This document shows, piece by piece, positions 1 to 6,715 of a DNA stretch of 64,000 nucleotides. Position 1 is the stretch's first letter. The number at the start of each line of letters is the position of its first letter. Source of the DNA: Pyxidicoccus caerfyrddinensis (GTDB taxonomy: Bacteria; Myxococcota; Myxococcia; Myxococcales; Myxococcaceae); the NCBI RefSeq assembly GCF_010894405.1, contig NZ_JAAIYA010000021.1:62001-126000 (forward strand), in the 5' to 3' direction. Under the pieces are notes generated by a model. That model was not told the DNA's origin. It was given only the letters and a program-made list of their open reading frames with translations, and searched no databases. The translations under genes were made by a program, and so were the position numbers.

Positions 1-26
1 TCGACAGCACCCAGGGGGAGCAATCC

Positions 27-710
27 ATGGCGGAAATCCGTGAGCTGCCGCGCGTGTCTGTGAACAAGCTGGGTGAGTACCTCACCGCGACGCCCGCGCG
101 CCGAAAGCGCATCATCTACGACCAGAAGCACCCGCCGGAGCAGCAGTACCTCCGCTATCCCGAGGCGTCGCACGCGATTACCGACTTCCTCTGTCGCGGG
201 CTGGACCTGTCCATCCTCCGAGACCACCAGCGCCGCTTCGCGTGCAGCGTGCCGCAGACGGAGTTCGAGGCCCAGCGCCTGCACCTGTGCTCGGAGGCGC
301 TCGAGCGCTTCGCCGACCTGGTGCCGTGGCTGGACTTGAATGAGACCATCGTCAGCGCGGTGGGCGCCGAGCCGCCCGTGCTGGAGATGGCGGGCGTCAC
401 CATCAGCGTGCGGCCGGAGGTGGTGCTCCAGCGCATGGACAAACACGGCAACGCGCGCGTGGGGCTGATGAAGCTCTACTTCGCCAAGCACACCCCGCTC
501 GACGAGAAATCCGGCCAGTACATCGGCACCATGCTCCAGCGCTTCGCCGAGCAGCACCTGTGCCAGCTCGGCCCGTGTGACCACCGGCTCATCCAGGTGG
601 TGGATGTGTTCGCTGGCACCATCTTCACCGCGCCCCGTGCCCACATCCGCCGGCTGAGCGACGTGGTGCTCGCCTGCGAGGAAATCGCCGAGCGCTGGTC
701 CGTGCACTGA
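27..710 (+). CDS. Hypothetical protein, possible degenerate PD-(D/E)XK-like fold
   Basis: A 227-residue soluble protein with no signal peptide or membrane segment. The start is supported by GGGGGAG about 6 bases upstream of the ATG. I do not recognise a named family. A central stretch (VRPEVVL near residue 130, then GLMKLYF about 18 residues later) has the spacing and hydrophobic pattern of the acidic and Lys strands of PD-(D/E)XK nucleases. The first acidic position is Glu and the Lys motif lacks the usual preceding acid, so catalytic activity is doubtful. It stands alone, 225 bp before the ATPase pair on the same strand. The nuclease-fold idea is inference only. Confidence 0.75.
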   Translation: MAEIRELPRVSVNKLGEYLTATPARRKRIIYDQKHPPEQQYLRYPEASHAITDFLCRGLDLSILRDHQRRFACSVPQTEFEAQRLHLCSEALERFADLVPWLDLNETIVSAVGAEPPVLEMAGVTISVRPEVVLQRMDKHGNARVGLMKLYFAKHTPLDEKSGQYIGTMLQRFAEQHLCQLGPCDHRLIQVVDVFAGTIFTAPRAHIRRLSDVVLACEEIAERWSVH

Positions 711-935
711 GCACCGCAATCCAGTTTCAAATACATGATGCTGCCCCGCCAGGAGTTGCAGGACCTGGCGTGCGTGCGGCAGCGTCTTCTCGCATCGGTT
801 CTCGCAGGCGGCCTGCCGGGCATCCGGGCGACTGCGCGCCAGCGGACGGCGCGCGGGGGCGGCGGTTGTCTCGGCGCACCACCTTCCTCACTGTGAGCTG
901 ACGGCGCCCTCTGGCGCGCGACAGGACGGTGACCG

Positions 936-1880
936 GTGCTCGGAGCACTGTGGGACAAGCGCGCCCTGCTCGTATCGGGCAAGGGGGGCGTGGGGAAGAC
1001 CACGCTGGCGGCGGCGCTCGCGGTGGCCGCCGCGCGCGCCGGGCACTCCGTGCTGCTGGTGGAGATGGCTCCGGACGAGGGCGGCCCCTCCGCGCTCGGC
1101 ACGCTGGTGGGCGCGAAGGACACGGGCTCCCAGGTGACGCAGGTGCGGCCAGGGCTGCGCTTCGTGCGGCTGGCCGCGTCGGAGGGACACCGGAACTTCC
1201 TCCAGGACACCCTGCCCCTGCGCTGGCTGGCGGACGCCGCGCTGCGCTCCCGCGCCCTGCGCCGCTTCCTGGAGGCGGGCCCGGCGCTGCGGGAGATGGG
1301 GCTGCTGTACCAGCTGCTCGCGCTGGTGCGGCGCACCCTGCCGGATGGGCGCTTCGAGTACCCGCTGTCCATCATCGACCTGCCCGCCACCGGCCATGCG
1401 CTGGCGATTGCCTCGCTGCCGCGCACGGTGCTGGCGCTGATGCCGGGCGGGCCCATCGGCCGCTCCGTGCGCGAGGGGCTCGACTTCCTCCAGGACCCGG
1501 CCCGCACCGCCGTCCTCCTCGCGAGCCTCCCGGAGCCGCTGCCCGTGAGCGAGGCCCTCACCCTGGCCTCGGAGCTGGAGCAGCTGGGGTTGCCGCTGGC
1601 CGCCGCCGTCCTCAACCGCATGCCCGAGGACCCCTTCACACCCGAGTCGCACGCCGCGCTCCAGCGGCTGCTGGCGGCGCATGGGCCGCACCAGGGGACG
1701 CGTGCGCTCGGGCGGCTGGAGCGCGCACGGACCGCTCATGCCCGGCTGGCCGCGGGACTGCGCGTGCCGCTGCTCACCCTGCCGGAGCTGCCTACCAGCG
1801 GCGCGGAGTTGGTGGAGCGCCTCGCGGACGTCTTCACTTCGCCGACCGCCGGAGACGTGGCGCGGGAGGCAACACCATGA
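936..1880 (+). CDS. ArsA/Get3-family ATPase, first of a tandem pair
   Basis: A P-loop ATPase of the anion-transporting/tail-anchored-targeting family, 314 residues. The deviant Walker A GKGGVGKTT lies near residue 15 and keeps the signature Lys. A switch-like DLPATGHAL near residue 150 matches the family's DTAPTGH region. The switch I position, where family members carry DPA, reads MAPDE instead. The start is GTG at 936. It is a half-size ArsA and must dimerise to be active. The second ATPase gene begins 100 bp downstream on the same strand. Paired half-size ArsA proteins are known in actinobacteria as heterodimers, so a heterodimer is plausible here. The substrate is unknown. No arsenic-efflux gene is nearby, so a role in arsenic export is unlikely. 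Confidence 0.85.
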   Translation: MLGALWDKRALLVSGKGGVGKTTLAAALAVAAARAGHSVLLVEMAPDEGGPSALGTLVGAKDTGSQVTQVRPGLRFVRLAASEGHRNFLQDTLPLRWLADAALRSRALRRFLEAGPALREMGLLYQLLALVRRTLPDGRFEYPLSIIDLPATGHALAIASLPRTVLALMPGGPIGRSVREGLDFLQDPARTAVLLASLPEPLPVSEALTLASELEQLGLPLAAAVLNRMPEDPFTPESHAALQRLLAAHGPHQGTRALGRLERARTAHARLAAGLRVPLLTLPELPTSGAELVERLADVFTSPTAGDVAREATP

Positions 1881-1980
1881 GAGCAACGGACCAGCGCCAC
1901 GGCTCCTCCCGGAATGGCACACCGGGCCGCGCCGTGCGCCAGCGCCCGGGCGCTGGCGCGTTCGCGCGGGAGTCCACTCC

Positions 1981-3105
1981 ATGAGCGCCCTCACCATGCA
2001 CCGGCTGCTCCGCGACAAGCGCGTGCTGGTGCTGTGCGGCGCGGGAGGCGTGGGGAAGACCACCACCGCCGCGGCCCTCGGCGTCGCCGCCGCGCGCGCC
2101 GGGCGCCGCGTGCTGGTGCTCACCATCGACCCCGCGCGCCGCCTCGCCGAGGCCATGGGCCTGCCGGAGAATGGCCCCGAGCCCACCACCGTCCCCACCG
2201 AGCGCCTCTTCGCGGACGGCGCTCCCGGGCCGGGCCGGCTGGACGTGTGGATGCTGGAGCCGGGCGTCGTCTTCGAGCGGATGATTCACCGCCTCGCGCC
2301 CTCGCCCGAAGCGGCGCGCGCCATCCTCGAGCACCGCATCTACCGCTTCCTCTCCGAGCTGGTCGCCGGCGTGCAGGAATACGCCGCCACCGAGGCGCTC
2401 GACGGCTTCCTCCACGATGACCGCTACGAGCTCATCGTCCTCGACACGCCCCCGAGCCGGCACGCGCTGGACTTCCTCGACGCCCCCGGGCGCCTGTCGC
2501 GCTTCCTCGACGAGCGCATCGTCTCCCTCTTCGGCCCGGAGGAACCGGCGCGGGGTGCGCGGCTGTGGAAGGGCGCGCAGGTGCTGGTGGGCCGCGTGCT
2601 GGATGGCGTGTTCGGCGCGGGCTTCACGCGGGAGATGCGCGGCTTCGTCGGCGCCTTCGGTGGACTGCTCGGCGGCATCCGCCTGCACACGGAGCGGCTG
2701 CGCGCCCGGCTGGCCTCTCCGGAGGCGGCCTTCCTGCTCGTGACGTCCCCCGAGTCCAACGCGCTGCGTGAGGCCGCCTTCTTCCGCGACACACTCGTGG
2801 AGCGCGGCCTGCCCTTCGCCGGCTACGTGCTCAACCGCAGCTGGGCGCGGGATGACGCACTCGCGCATCCGGAGGCCCTGCTGGAATACGTGGGCGAAGA
2901 CACCCACGCGGAGCACGGCGTGGCCGCGCTGTCCCGCCTCGCCGCCACGGAGCACGCGCGCGCCGAGTCCCACCGCGCCCTGCTCGCCCGTCTCACCGAG
3001 CAGCTTCCCACCGGCGCCATCGCCGTTGCCGCGCCGGATGCAGGTGCGGAGCTGGAAGAGTTCAGCGGGCTCGTACGATTGGGCGATGCGCTGGCGGTGG
3101 GATGA
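1981..3105 (+). CDS. ArsA/Get3-family ATPase, second of a tandem pair
   Basis: A 374-residue partner of the preceding ATPase. The start is taken at ATG 1981 because the family N-terminus (MSALTMHRLLRDKRVLVL) begins there; the frame is open further upstream but that part has no family character. The P-loop is GAGGVGKTT, so the signature Lys of the deviant Walker A is replaced by Ala. Switch I is intact (TIDPARRLAEAMG), and DTPPSRHALDFLD matches the family's A-loop region. The first ATPase therefore has the signature Lys but an altered switch I, while this one has the reverse, which suits an asymmetric heterodimer. A hairpin 45 bp after the stop separates it from the peptide genes. Confidence 0.87.
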   Translation: MSALTMHRLLRDKRVLVLCGAGGVGKTTTAAALGVAAARAGRRVLVLTIDPARRLAEAMGLPENGPEPTTVPTERLFADGAPGPGRLDVWMLEPGVVFERMIHRLAPSPEAARAILEHRIYRFLSELVAGVQEYAATEALDGFLHDDRYELIVLDTPPSRHALDFLDAPGRLSRFLDERIVSLFGPEEPARGARLWKGAQVLVGRVLDGVFGAGFTREMRGFVGAFGGLLGGIRLHTERLRARLASPEAAFLLVTSPESNALREAAFFRDTLVERGLPFAGYVLNRSWARDDALAHPEALLEYVGEDTHAEHGVAALSRLAATEHARAESHRALLARLTEQLPTGAIAVAAPDAGAELEEFSGLVRLGDALAVG

Positions 3106-3150
3106 CGCCCTCCTTTCCGCGCTCGTCTCAAGTGTCTACGCTCTGTATTG

Positions 3151-3174
3151 CCGGTCGAATCGGCGACCGGTTTT
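3151..3174 (+). terminator. Hairpin after the ATPase pair
   Basis: CCGGTCG and CGACCGG form a perfect 7-bp stem around a 6-base loop, followed by TTTT and a C run. It lies between the second ArsA-like gene and the first small-peptide gene, so it probably ends the ATPase transcript. It could also act in the peptide leader, since the peptide RBS follows within about 10 bases. The T run is short, hence moderate confidence. Confidence 0.5.
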
Positions 3175-3196
3175 CCCCCCTCACAGGAGCCGCACG

Positions 3197-3370
3197 ATGA
3201 AGACCACCAAGGTGAAGTCCATCAAGGAGCTGTTCGTGAAGGACCTGGCTCGCGTTCGCGGTGGCGAGGGCACGACGCCCACCACCTCGACCAACCCCGA
3301 GGCGCAGACGTGTAGCGCCCCGCCCACCACGCAGGCCTGCTGCGAAGAGGCCCACGACAACTGCTGCTGA
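3197..3370 (+). CDS. Double-glycine-leader Cys-rich peptide, RiPP-precursor-like (copy 1)
   Basis: A 57-residue peptide with AGGAG 8 bases before the ATG. Residues 1-25 are a Lys-rich leader ending in ARVRGGEG, with Gly-Gly at 22-23. The remainder is Thr/Pro-rich and ends in ACCEEAHDNCC, giving cysteines at 39, 48, 49, 56 and 57. The leader differs from that of the second peptide (3581-3751) at only two of 25 positions, while the downstream parts diverge except for a shared CC-x6-CC motif. A conserved leader with a variable Cys-rich core is the pattern of a ribosomally made, modified or exported peptide cleaved after Gly-Gly. No modifying enzyme, C39-peptidase transporter or immunity gene is adjacent. 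Function is inference. Confidence 0.8.
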   Translation: MKTTKVKSIKELFVKDLARVRGGEGTTPTTSTNPEAQTCSAPPTTQACCEEAHDNCC

Positions 3371-3397
3371 GCCCCGGCTCTCGCGGTGGCTGAACCA

Positions 3398-3430
3398 GCG
3401 CGTGTCCTCGCTCGAGGGCACGCGCTTTTT
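3398..3430 (+). terminator. Intrinsic terminator after peptide gene 1
   Basis: GCGCGTGTCCTC and GAGGGCACGCGC form a 12-bp stem (one G-T pair) around GCTC, followed directly by TTTTT. It starts 27 bp after the stop codon. The stem is closely related to the terminator after the second peptide gene, which suggests that gene and terminator were duplicated together. Confidence 0.88.
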
Positions 3431-3495
3431 CGTGTCTCACCCATACACGGTGTCTCACCGCGCCCGTGCGGGTGGAGTGAAACGACCGGAAAAAT

Positions 3496-3523
3496 CGGCT
3501 TGAAACGTATCTGTTTCAAGCCG
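3496..3523. promoter_or_regulatory. Perfect 11-bp inverted repeat upstream of peptide gene 2
   Basis: CGGCTTGAAAC and GTTTCAAGCCG are exact reverse complements separated by GTATCT. The repeat lies 58 bp before the second peptide's ATG and downstream of the first gene's terminator. It lacks a T run, so an operator for a dimeric regulator or an RNA leader hairpin fits better than a terminator. No equivalent precedes copy 1. Confidence 0.5.
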
Positions 3524-3580
3524 CCGATGACTGCAACACGCGGTCGGCCGGCACCCACCACCCGACGAGGGGAGCACACC

Positions 3581-3751
3581 ATGAAGACCACCAAGACGAA
3601 GACCATCAAGGAGCTGTTCGTGAAGGACCTGGCCCGCGTTCGTGGCGGCGAGGGCTCCACCGAGACGTGTGAGCCCCAGAAGCCGATGCCTCCGAACACC
3701 ACCCTCGCGTGCTGCGAGGAGGCCGACGACGGCTGCTGCGTGGTGGACTGA
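3581..3751 (+). CDS. Double-glycine-leader Cys-rich peptide, RiPP-precursor-like (copy 2)
   Basis: A 56-residue paralogue of the peptide at 3197-3370, with a GAGGGGAG Shine-Dalgarno 6 bases before the ATG. The leader (residues 1-25, Gly-Gly at 22-23) is nearly identical to copy 1. The core differs: Cys at 30, 44, 45, 52 and 53, with the ending ACCEEADDGCCVVD. The CC-x6-CC spacing is kept. It has its own upstream inverted repeat and its own strong terminator, so the two peptides appear to be separate transcription units. The sequence fits a double-glycine-type precursor; cleavage, modification and activity cannot be read from it. Confidence 0.8.
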   Translation: MKTTKTKTIKELFVKDLARVRGGEGSTETCEPQKPMPPNTTLACCEEADDGCCVVD

Positions 3752-4074
3752 TTCCGGCCACGCACGGGGCGGGCCGGGCCGTCTTCGCCTTCGGGGGAAA
3801 GCGCTGACGAGACAGGGGTGTCTTCACCCGTCCAGCCAGGCGTGAACGAGGCGCGTGCTTCCCAGCCGGGGAGCACGCGCTTCGTCTTTTTGAGCGCAGT
3901 GCCACGCGCCAGTGTCGGCCACGCGGCACGCCCGGTGTCCGCTCGCGAGCGACTGGCACCTCCCCCCGCCCGGGACAGGACAGTGCCTCCGGGGTTGGAG
4001 GCCGGGCCCCTTGGTCAAATCCGGGGACGTCTCCACCCTTCGCGCCCCAACCCGACGTCGCCGGAGGCAATCGC
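3752..4074. other. Intergenic region after peptide gene 2
   Basis: 323 bp without a supported gene. It holds the strong terminator at 3851-3891, and GGAGG at 4063-4067 serves the CBS gene. A promoter for the CBS gene presumably lies between 3895 and 4060, but I cannot point to convincing -35/-10 boxes. Confidence 0.6.
3851..3891 (+). terminator. Intrinsic terminator after peptide gene 2
   Basis: GCGCGTGCTTCCC and GGGGAGCACGCGC form a 13-bp stem (one G-T pair) with an AGCC loop, followed by TTCGTCTTTTT. The outer stem resembles that of the terminator after copy 1. Confidence 0.9.
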
Positions 4075-5175
4075 ATGGCCCAGAGAACCCTGGACAACGG
4101 CAAGGACGACAACCGCGCGCAGCGCTCTCCACCGCCGGAGTCCGGCACGCCGCGGAGCGCCGACGTGGCCCCGCCCGGCTCGCGCGAGCGCGGTGAGTCC
4201 GACCTCACCGGGTGGAATCCCGCCCGCGACGAGCAGCCCGCCGCGCGCCAGGGCCGCTTCCACCGCGCCGCGTCGCTGCGCATGGCCCAGACCCGCACCA
4301 ACGTGGACGACAGCGGCACCGACCTCCGGCGCATGGAGGACCGCGACGCCGGCTGGGAGGGCACCGAATACGGCACCGGCCCCTACGGCCGCGACAACCG
4401 CGACGGCCGCAGCGCCACCGGCCGCGGCGACCGGCGCGACATGGGCATGCTGGAGAATGAACTGCCTCCGCAGCGCGCGGACTACCGTCCGTGGAACCGC
4501 TACGGCTACGGCGCCGAGGAGCCCCATGAGGCGCAGGGCCCCCGCGCGGAGCCGTACCGCGACGAGCGCTCGCGCTACCACGAGGGCGGCCCGCGCGGCG
4601 GGGAGCGCTACCGCGAGGAGCGCCATCGCATGGAGGACCGCCTCCGCGAGGACCGCGGCCGGGCCTACCCGCCCGGCCCCACCGTCCGTGCGGAGACGGG
4701 CACCGGGCGCCAACGCTGGCAGCGCGAGCCGCTCACCGCGCGCGAGGTGATGACGCGCGGCGTGCGCACCGCGCGGCTCGACAGCCCCGCGCGCGACGTC
4801 GCTCAAATCATGAAGGACGAGGACTGCGGCGTCGTCCCCGTGGTCGACGCGCATGGCGCGCTGGTGGGCATCGTCACCGACAGGGACCTGGTGGTGCGCG
4901 GCTTCACCGGCGGCAAGTCACCGGACCAGCTCCGCGTCTCGGACGTGATGACGGACGACGTGGAGGCCGTCACGCCCGGCGACAACATCCACGCCGTCAT
5001 CGCCCTGATGGGCCGCAAGCAGATTCGCCGCATCCCCGTGGTGGAGCGAGACGACCGCGTCGTCGGCATCATCTCCATGGGCGACATCGCCAACCGCGCC
5101 GACTACGACGAGGAATTGCAGGAGGCGCTGGACCGCGTCTCGTCCAAGCGCTCCTTCTGGAACCGGCTCGGCTAG
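4075..5175 (+). CDS. CBS-domain protein with long disordered N-terminus
   Basis: A 366-residue protein in two parts. Residues 1 to about 220 are highly charged and rich in Arg, Glu, Asp, Gly and Tyr, without predicted fold or signal peptide. Residues about 220-350 are a tandem CBS pair: AREVMTRGVRTA starts the first and VSDVMTDDVEAVTPGDNI the second, each ending in the usual D-R-D or M-G-D segment (IVTDRDLVVRG, IISMGDIANRA). CBS pairs bind adenine nucleotides and act as energy or redox sensors. GGAGG lies 7 bases before the ATG. No catalytic domain is attached, so a free-standing regulatory role is likely. The N-terminal half resembles Arg/Asp-rich low-complexity tails and may bind nucleic acid or other proteins. 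Confidence 0.88.
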   Translation: MAQRTLDNGKDDNRAQRSPPPESGTPRSADVAPPGSRERGESDLTGWNPARDEQPAARQGRFHRAASLRMAQTRTNVDDSGTDLRRMEDRDAGWEGTEYGTGPYGRDNRDGRSATGRGDRRDMGMLENELPPQRADYRPWNRYGYGAEEPHEAQGPRAEPYRDERSRYHEGGPRGGERYREERHRMEDRLREDRGRAYPPGPTVRAETGTGRQRWQREPLTAREVMTRGVRTARLDSPARDVAQIMKDEDCGVVPVVDAHGALVGIVTDRDLVVRGFTGGKSPDQLRVSDVMTDDVEAVTPGDNIHAVIALMGRKQIRRIPVVERDDRVVGIISMGDIANRADYDEELQEALDRVSSKRSFWNRLG

Positions 5176-5194
5176 CGCGCGCACACGCGGTGGG

Positions 5195-5217
5195 AAGGGG
5201 CCCTCGAAGGCCCCTCT
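5195..5217. terminator. Bidirectional terminator hairpin between convergent genes
   Basis: AGGGGCC and GGCCCCT form a 7-bp stem around CTCGAA in the 58-bp gap between the convergent CBS and Rieske genes. It lacks a clear T run on either side. Confidence 0.55.
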
Positions 5218-5233
5218 CCGTCCCGCGCGAAAC

Positions 5234-6076
5234 TCACCGCACGCCGCTGACGATGACGGCGTCGGCCGTCTCGGACACCGTGAACTTCTTGAGGGGCGGG
5301 TTCGGCAGGCGGGTCCCGTTCGGCTCGAGGTGGCCGCGAACCATCTCCCCCTGCCGGCTGAAAGCCGAGTCATGGCAGGGGCAGACGAGGTCAGCCCCGG
5401 CCGCGTTGAACTCCACCTCGCATTGCTGGTGCGTGCAGGTGGAGTCCACCGCCGACAGCGTCCCGTCCTCCAGCCGGAAGACGAAGATGCGCAGGCCGTA
5501 GCCGGAGGGCACTCCCGTTACCGAGCTACCGTTGTTACGCAGGTCTGGGAACTGGCTGAACGGCAGCGTCAGCTGTCCATTCACCACCGACGGGAAGCTG
5601 GTGTCACCGCCCAGCACGTTGACGCTCACCACGCGGGTGCCCGGGTTGTAGGTCGTCTTGAACGAGCGCAGGGGTGTCGTGGCCGGCCGCTGGAGCACCG
5701 AGCCGTCCCGGGGGTTGAACTTCGACAGGTGGCACGGACACACCACGTCCTTGCCGTCGAAGCCGAGCGGGCAGCCCACGTGCGTGCAGATGGACGACAC
5801 CGTGGAGAAGTCGTCGGACCCGCCGTCGTTCTTCGTGTGCGCCAGGAGCAGCGGTGTCGGCTGTCCCGGCACGCGCAGCGTGAGCGCGCCGCCCACCGGC
5901 TCCAGGTCCGGGTAGCGCGTCACCAGCAGGTCCACCGTGCCGGCGGCGCTCGCCGTCACGTCCGTCACCGGCGCGGGGTTGATGTCCGGCGCGCACCCCG
6001 GCAACGCGACGGACGCCGCGCCCGCCGCACCCGTGCCCAGCACTCCCTTGAGAAACCCTCGACGCGACGTGCTCAC
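5234..6076 (-). CDS. Double Rieske [2Fe-2S] protein, Tat-exported lipoprotein
   Basis: A 280-residue protein with two complete Rieske domains. The N-terminus has a twin-arginine motif (SRRGFLK, residues 4-10), a hydrophobic stretch and a lipobox ending at Cys28, so it is probably a folded, lipid-anchored periplasmic protein. Domain 1 has C97-T-H99 and C113-P-C-H116; domain 2 has C214-T-H216 and C232-P-C-H235. Each also carries the extra Cys pair (102/115 and 219/234) that forms the disulfide of bc1-type Rieske proteins. Two Rieske domains in one chain is unusual. The start overlaps the yceI-like stop by 4 bases (ATGA). The operon begins with a multi-His four-helix membrane protein, so a quinol- or cytochrome-linked electron path is likely but unproven. 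Confidence 0.9.
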   Translation of the reverse strand: MSTSRRGFLKGVLGTGAAGAASVALPGCAPDINPAPVTDVTASAAGTVDLLVTRYPDLEPVGGALTLRVPGQPTPLLLAHTKNDGGSDDFSTVSSICTHVGCPLGFDGKDVVCPCHLSKFNPRDGSVLQRPATTPLRSFKTTYNPGTRVVSVNVLGGDTSFPSVVNGQLTLPFSQFPDLRNNGSSVTGVPSGYGLRIFVFRLEDGTLSAVDSTCTHQQCEVEFNAAGADLVCPCHDSAFSRQGEMVRGHLEPNGTRLPNPPLKKFTVSETADAVIVSGVR

Positions 6077-6651
6077 TTACCCTCCACCACGAAAACCAGC
6101 TTCGGCTCCAGGATCAGCTTGTCGTCCACCTTCACCATCAGCAGCGACGGACGCTCGATTTTGTACGACTCCAGGCTGATGTCGAAGGCGCCCTCGGCGG
6201 TGGCCTCCTTGTCGGAGGTGAACGTCACCTTCATCGGCACGCTCACGTCCTGGGTCACGCCGTGGAAGGTGAGCTGGCCCTTGAGGGTCACCGGCACCGT
6301 GGCCGGGAAGCTCGTGGGCGCCGTCACGCCGCTGGCCTTGCCCTTGAACTCGATGAGGGGGAACTTCGCCGCCTCCGTCACCTCCTGCATGTGCGCGTCG
6401 CGGTTGGAGTTCTCCGAGTCGAAGTCCTTCACGTTGGCGCGCACCTGCACCTGCAGCGTCCCGTCCGGCTTGAGGACGGCCATGCCGACGCTGGGCTTCG
6501 CCTTGCCCACCACCTCGTGCAGCTTGTGAATCAGCTTGTAGGAGAGCGAGCTGGCGTCCTTCTTCACCGAGTACATCTTCGCCGGGACCTGCGCGGCGGC
6601 GGGCAGCGCGAGCAGCAGGGTGGCAAGCAGGGCAAGTCGTCGAGCAATCAC
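6073..6651 (-). CDS. YceI-family periplasmic lipid/isoprenoid-binding protein
   Basis: A 192-residue secreted protein. A GTG start at 6651 preceded by GGAGG five bases upstream gives a clean signal peptide ending in LPAAAQ; the frame is open further upstream but without signal character. The mature part shows the YceI lipocalin-like fold: repeated beta strands, the NRDAHMQEV segment typical of the family, FKGKASG, TLKGQLTFHGVTQDVSVP, then a C-terminal strand. YceI proteins bind amphiphiles such as polyisoprenoid quinones in the periplasm. Its position between a membrane cytochrome candidate and a Rieske protein suggests it handles quinone or another isoprenoid for that chain. That link is inferred from the operon. 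Confidence 0.92.
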   Translation of the reverse strand: MIARRLALLATLLLALPAAAQVPAKMYSVKKDASSLSYKLIHKLHEVVGKAKPSVGMAVLKPDGTLQVQVRANVKDFDSENSNRDAHMQEVTEAAKFPLIEFKGKASGVTAPTSFPATVPVTLKGQLTFHGVTQDVSVPMKVTFTSDKEATAEGAFDISLESYKIERPSLLMVKVDDKLILEPKLVFVVEGK

Positions 6652-6715
6652 GTCAACCTCCAGGAACCTTCGATTCAGGGCCTTGCGAAGCCGAACGGCG
6701 GCGGCGCGAAAAGAT

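Noticed and set aside
735-896. A 53-codon ORF between the first gene and the ATPase pair
   Set aside because: No ribosome site and Arg/Gly/Ala-rich shadow-like composition; not enough support.
1877-1984. A 35-codon ORF between the two ArsA-like genes
   Set aside because: It overlaps the end of the first gene and the start of the second, with an Arg/Gly-rich sequence and no features.
3197-3751. Assigning the radical SAM gene at 51452 as the modifying enzyme of the twin peptides
   Set aside because: It lies 48 kb away and is coupled to its own partner. Nothing in the sequence links them.
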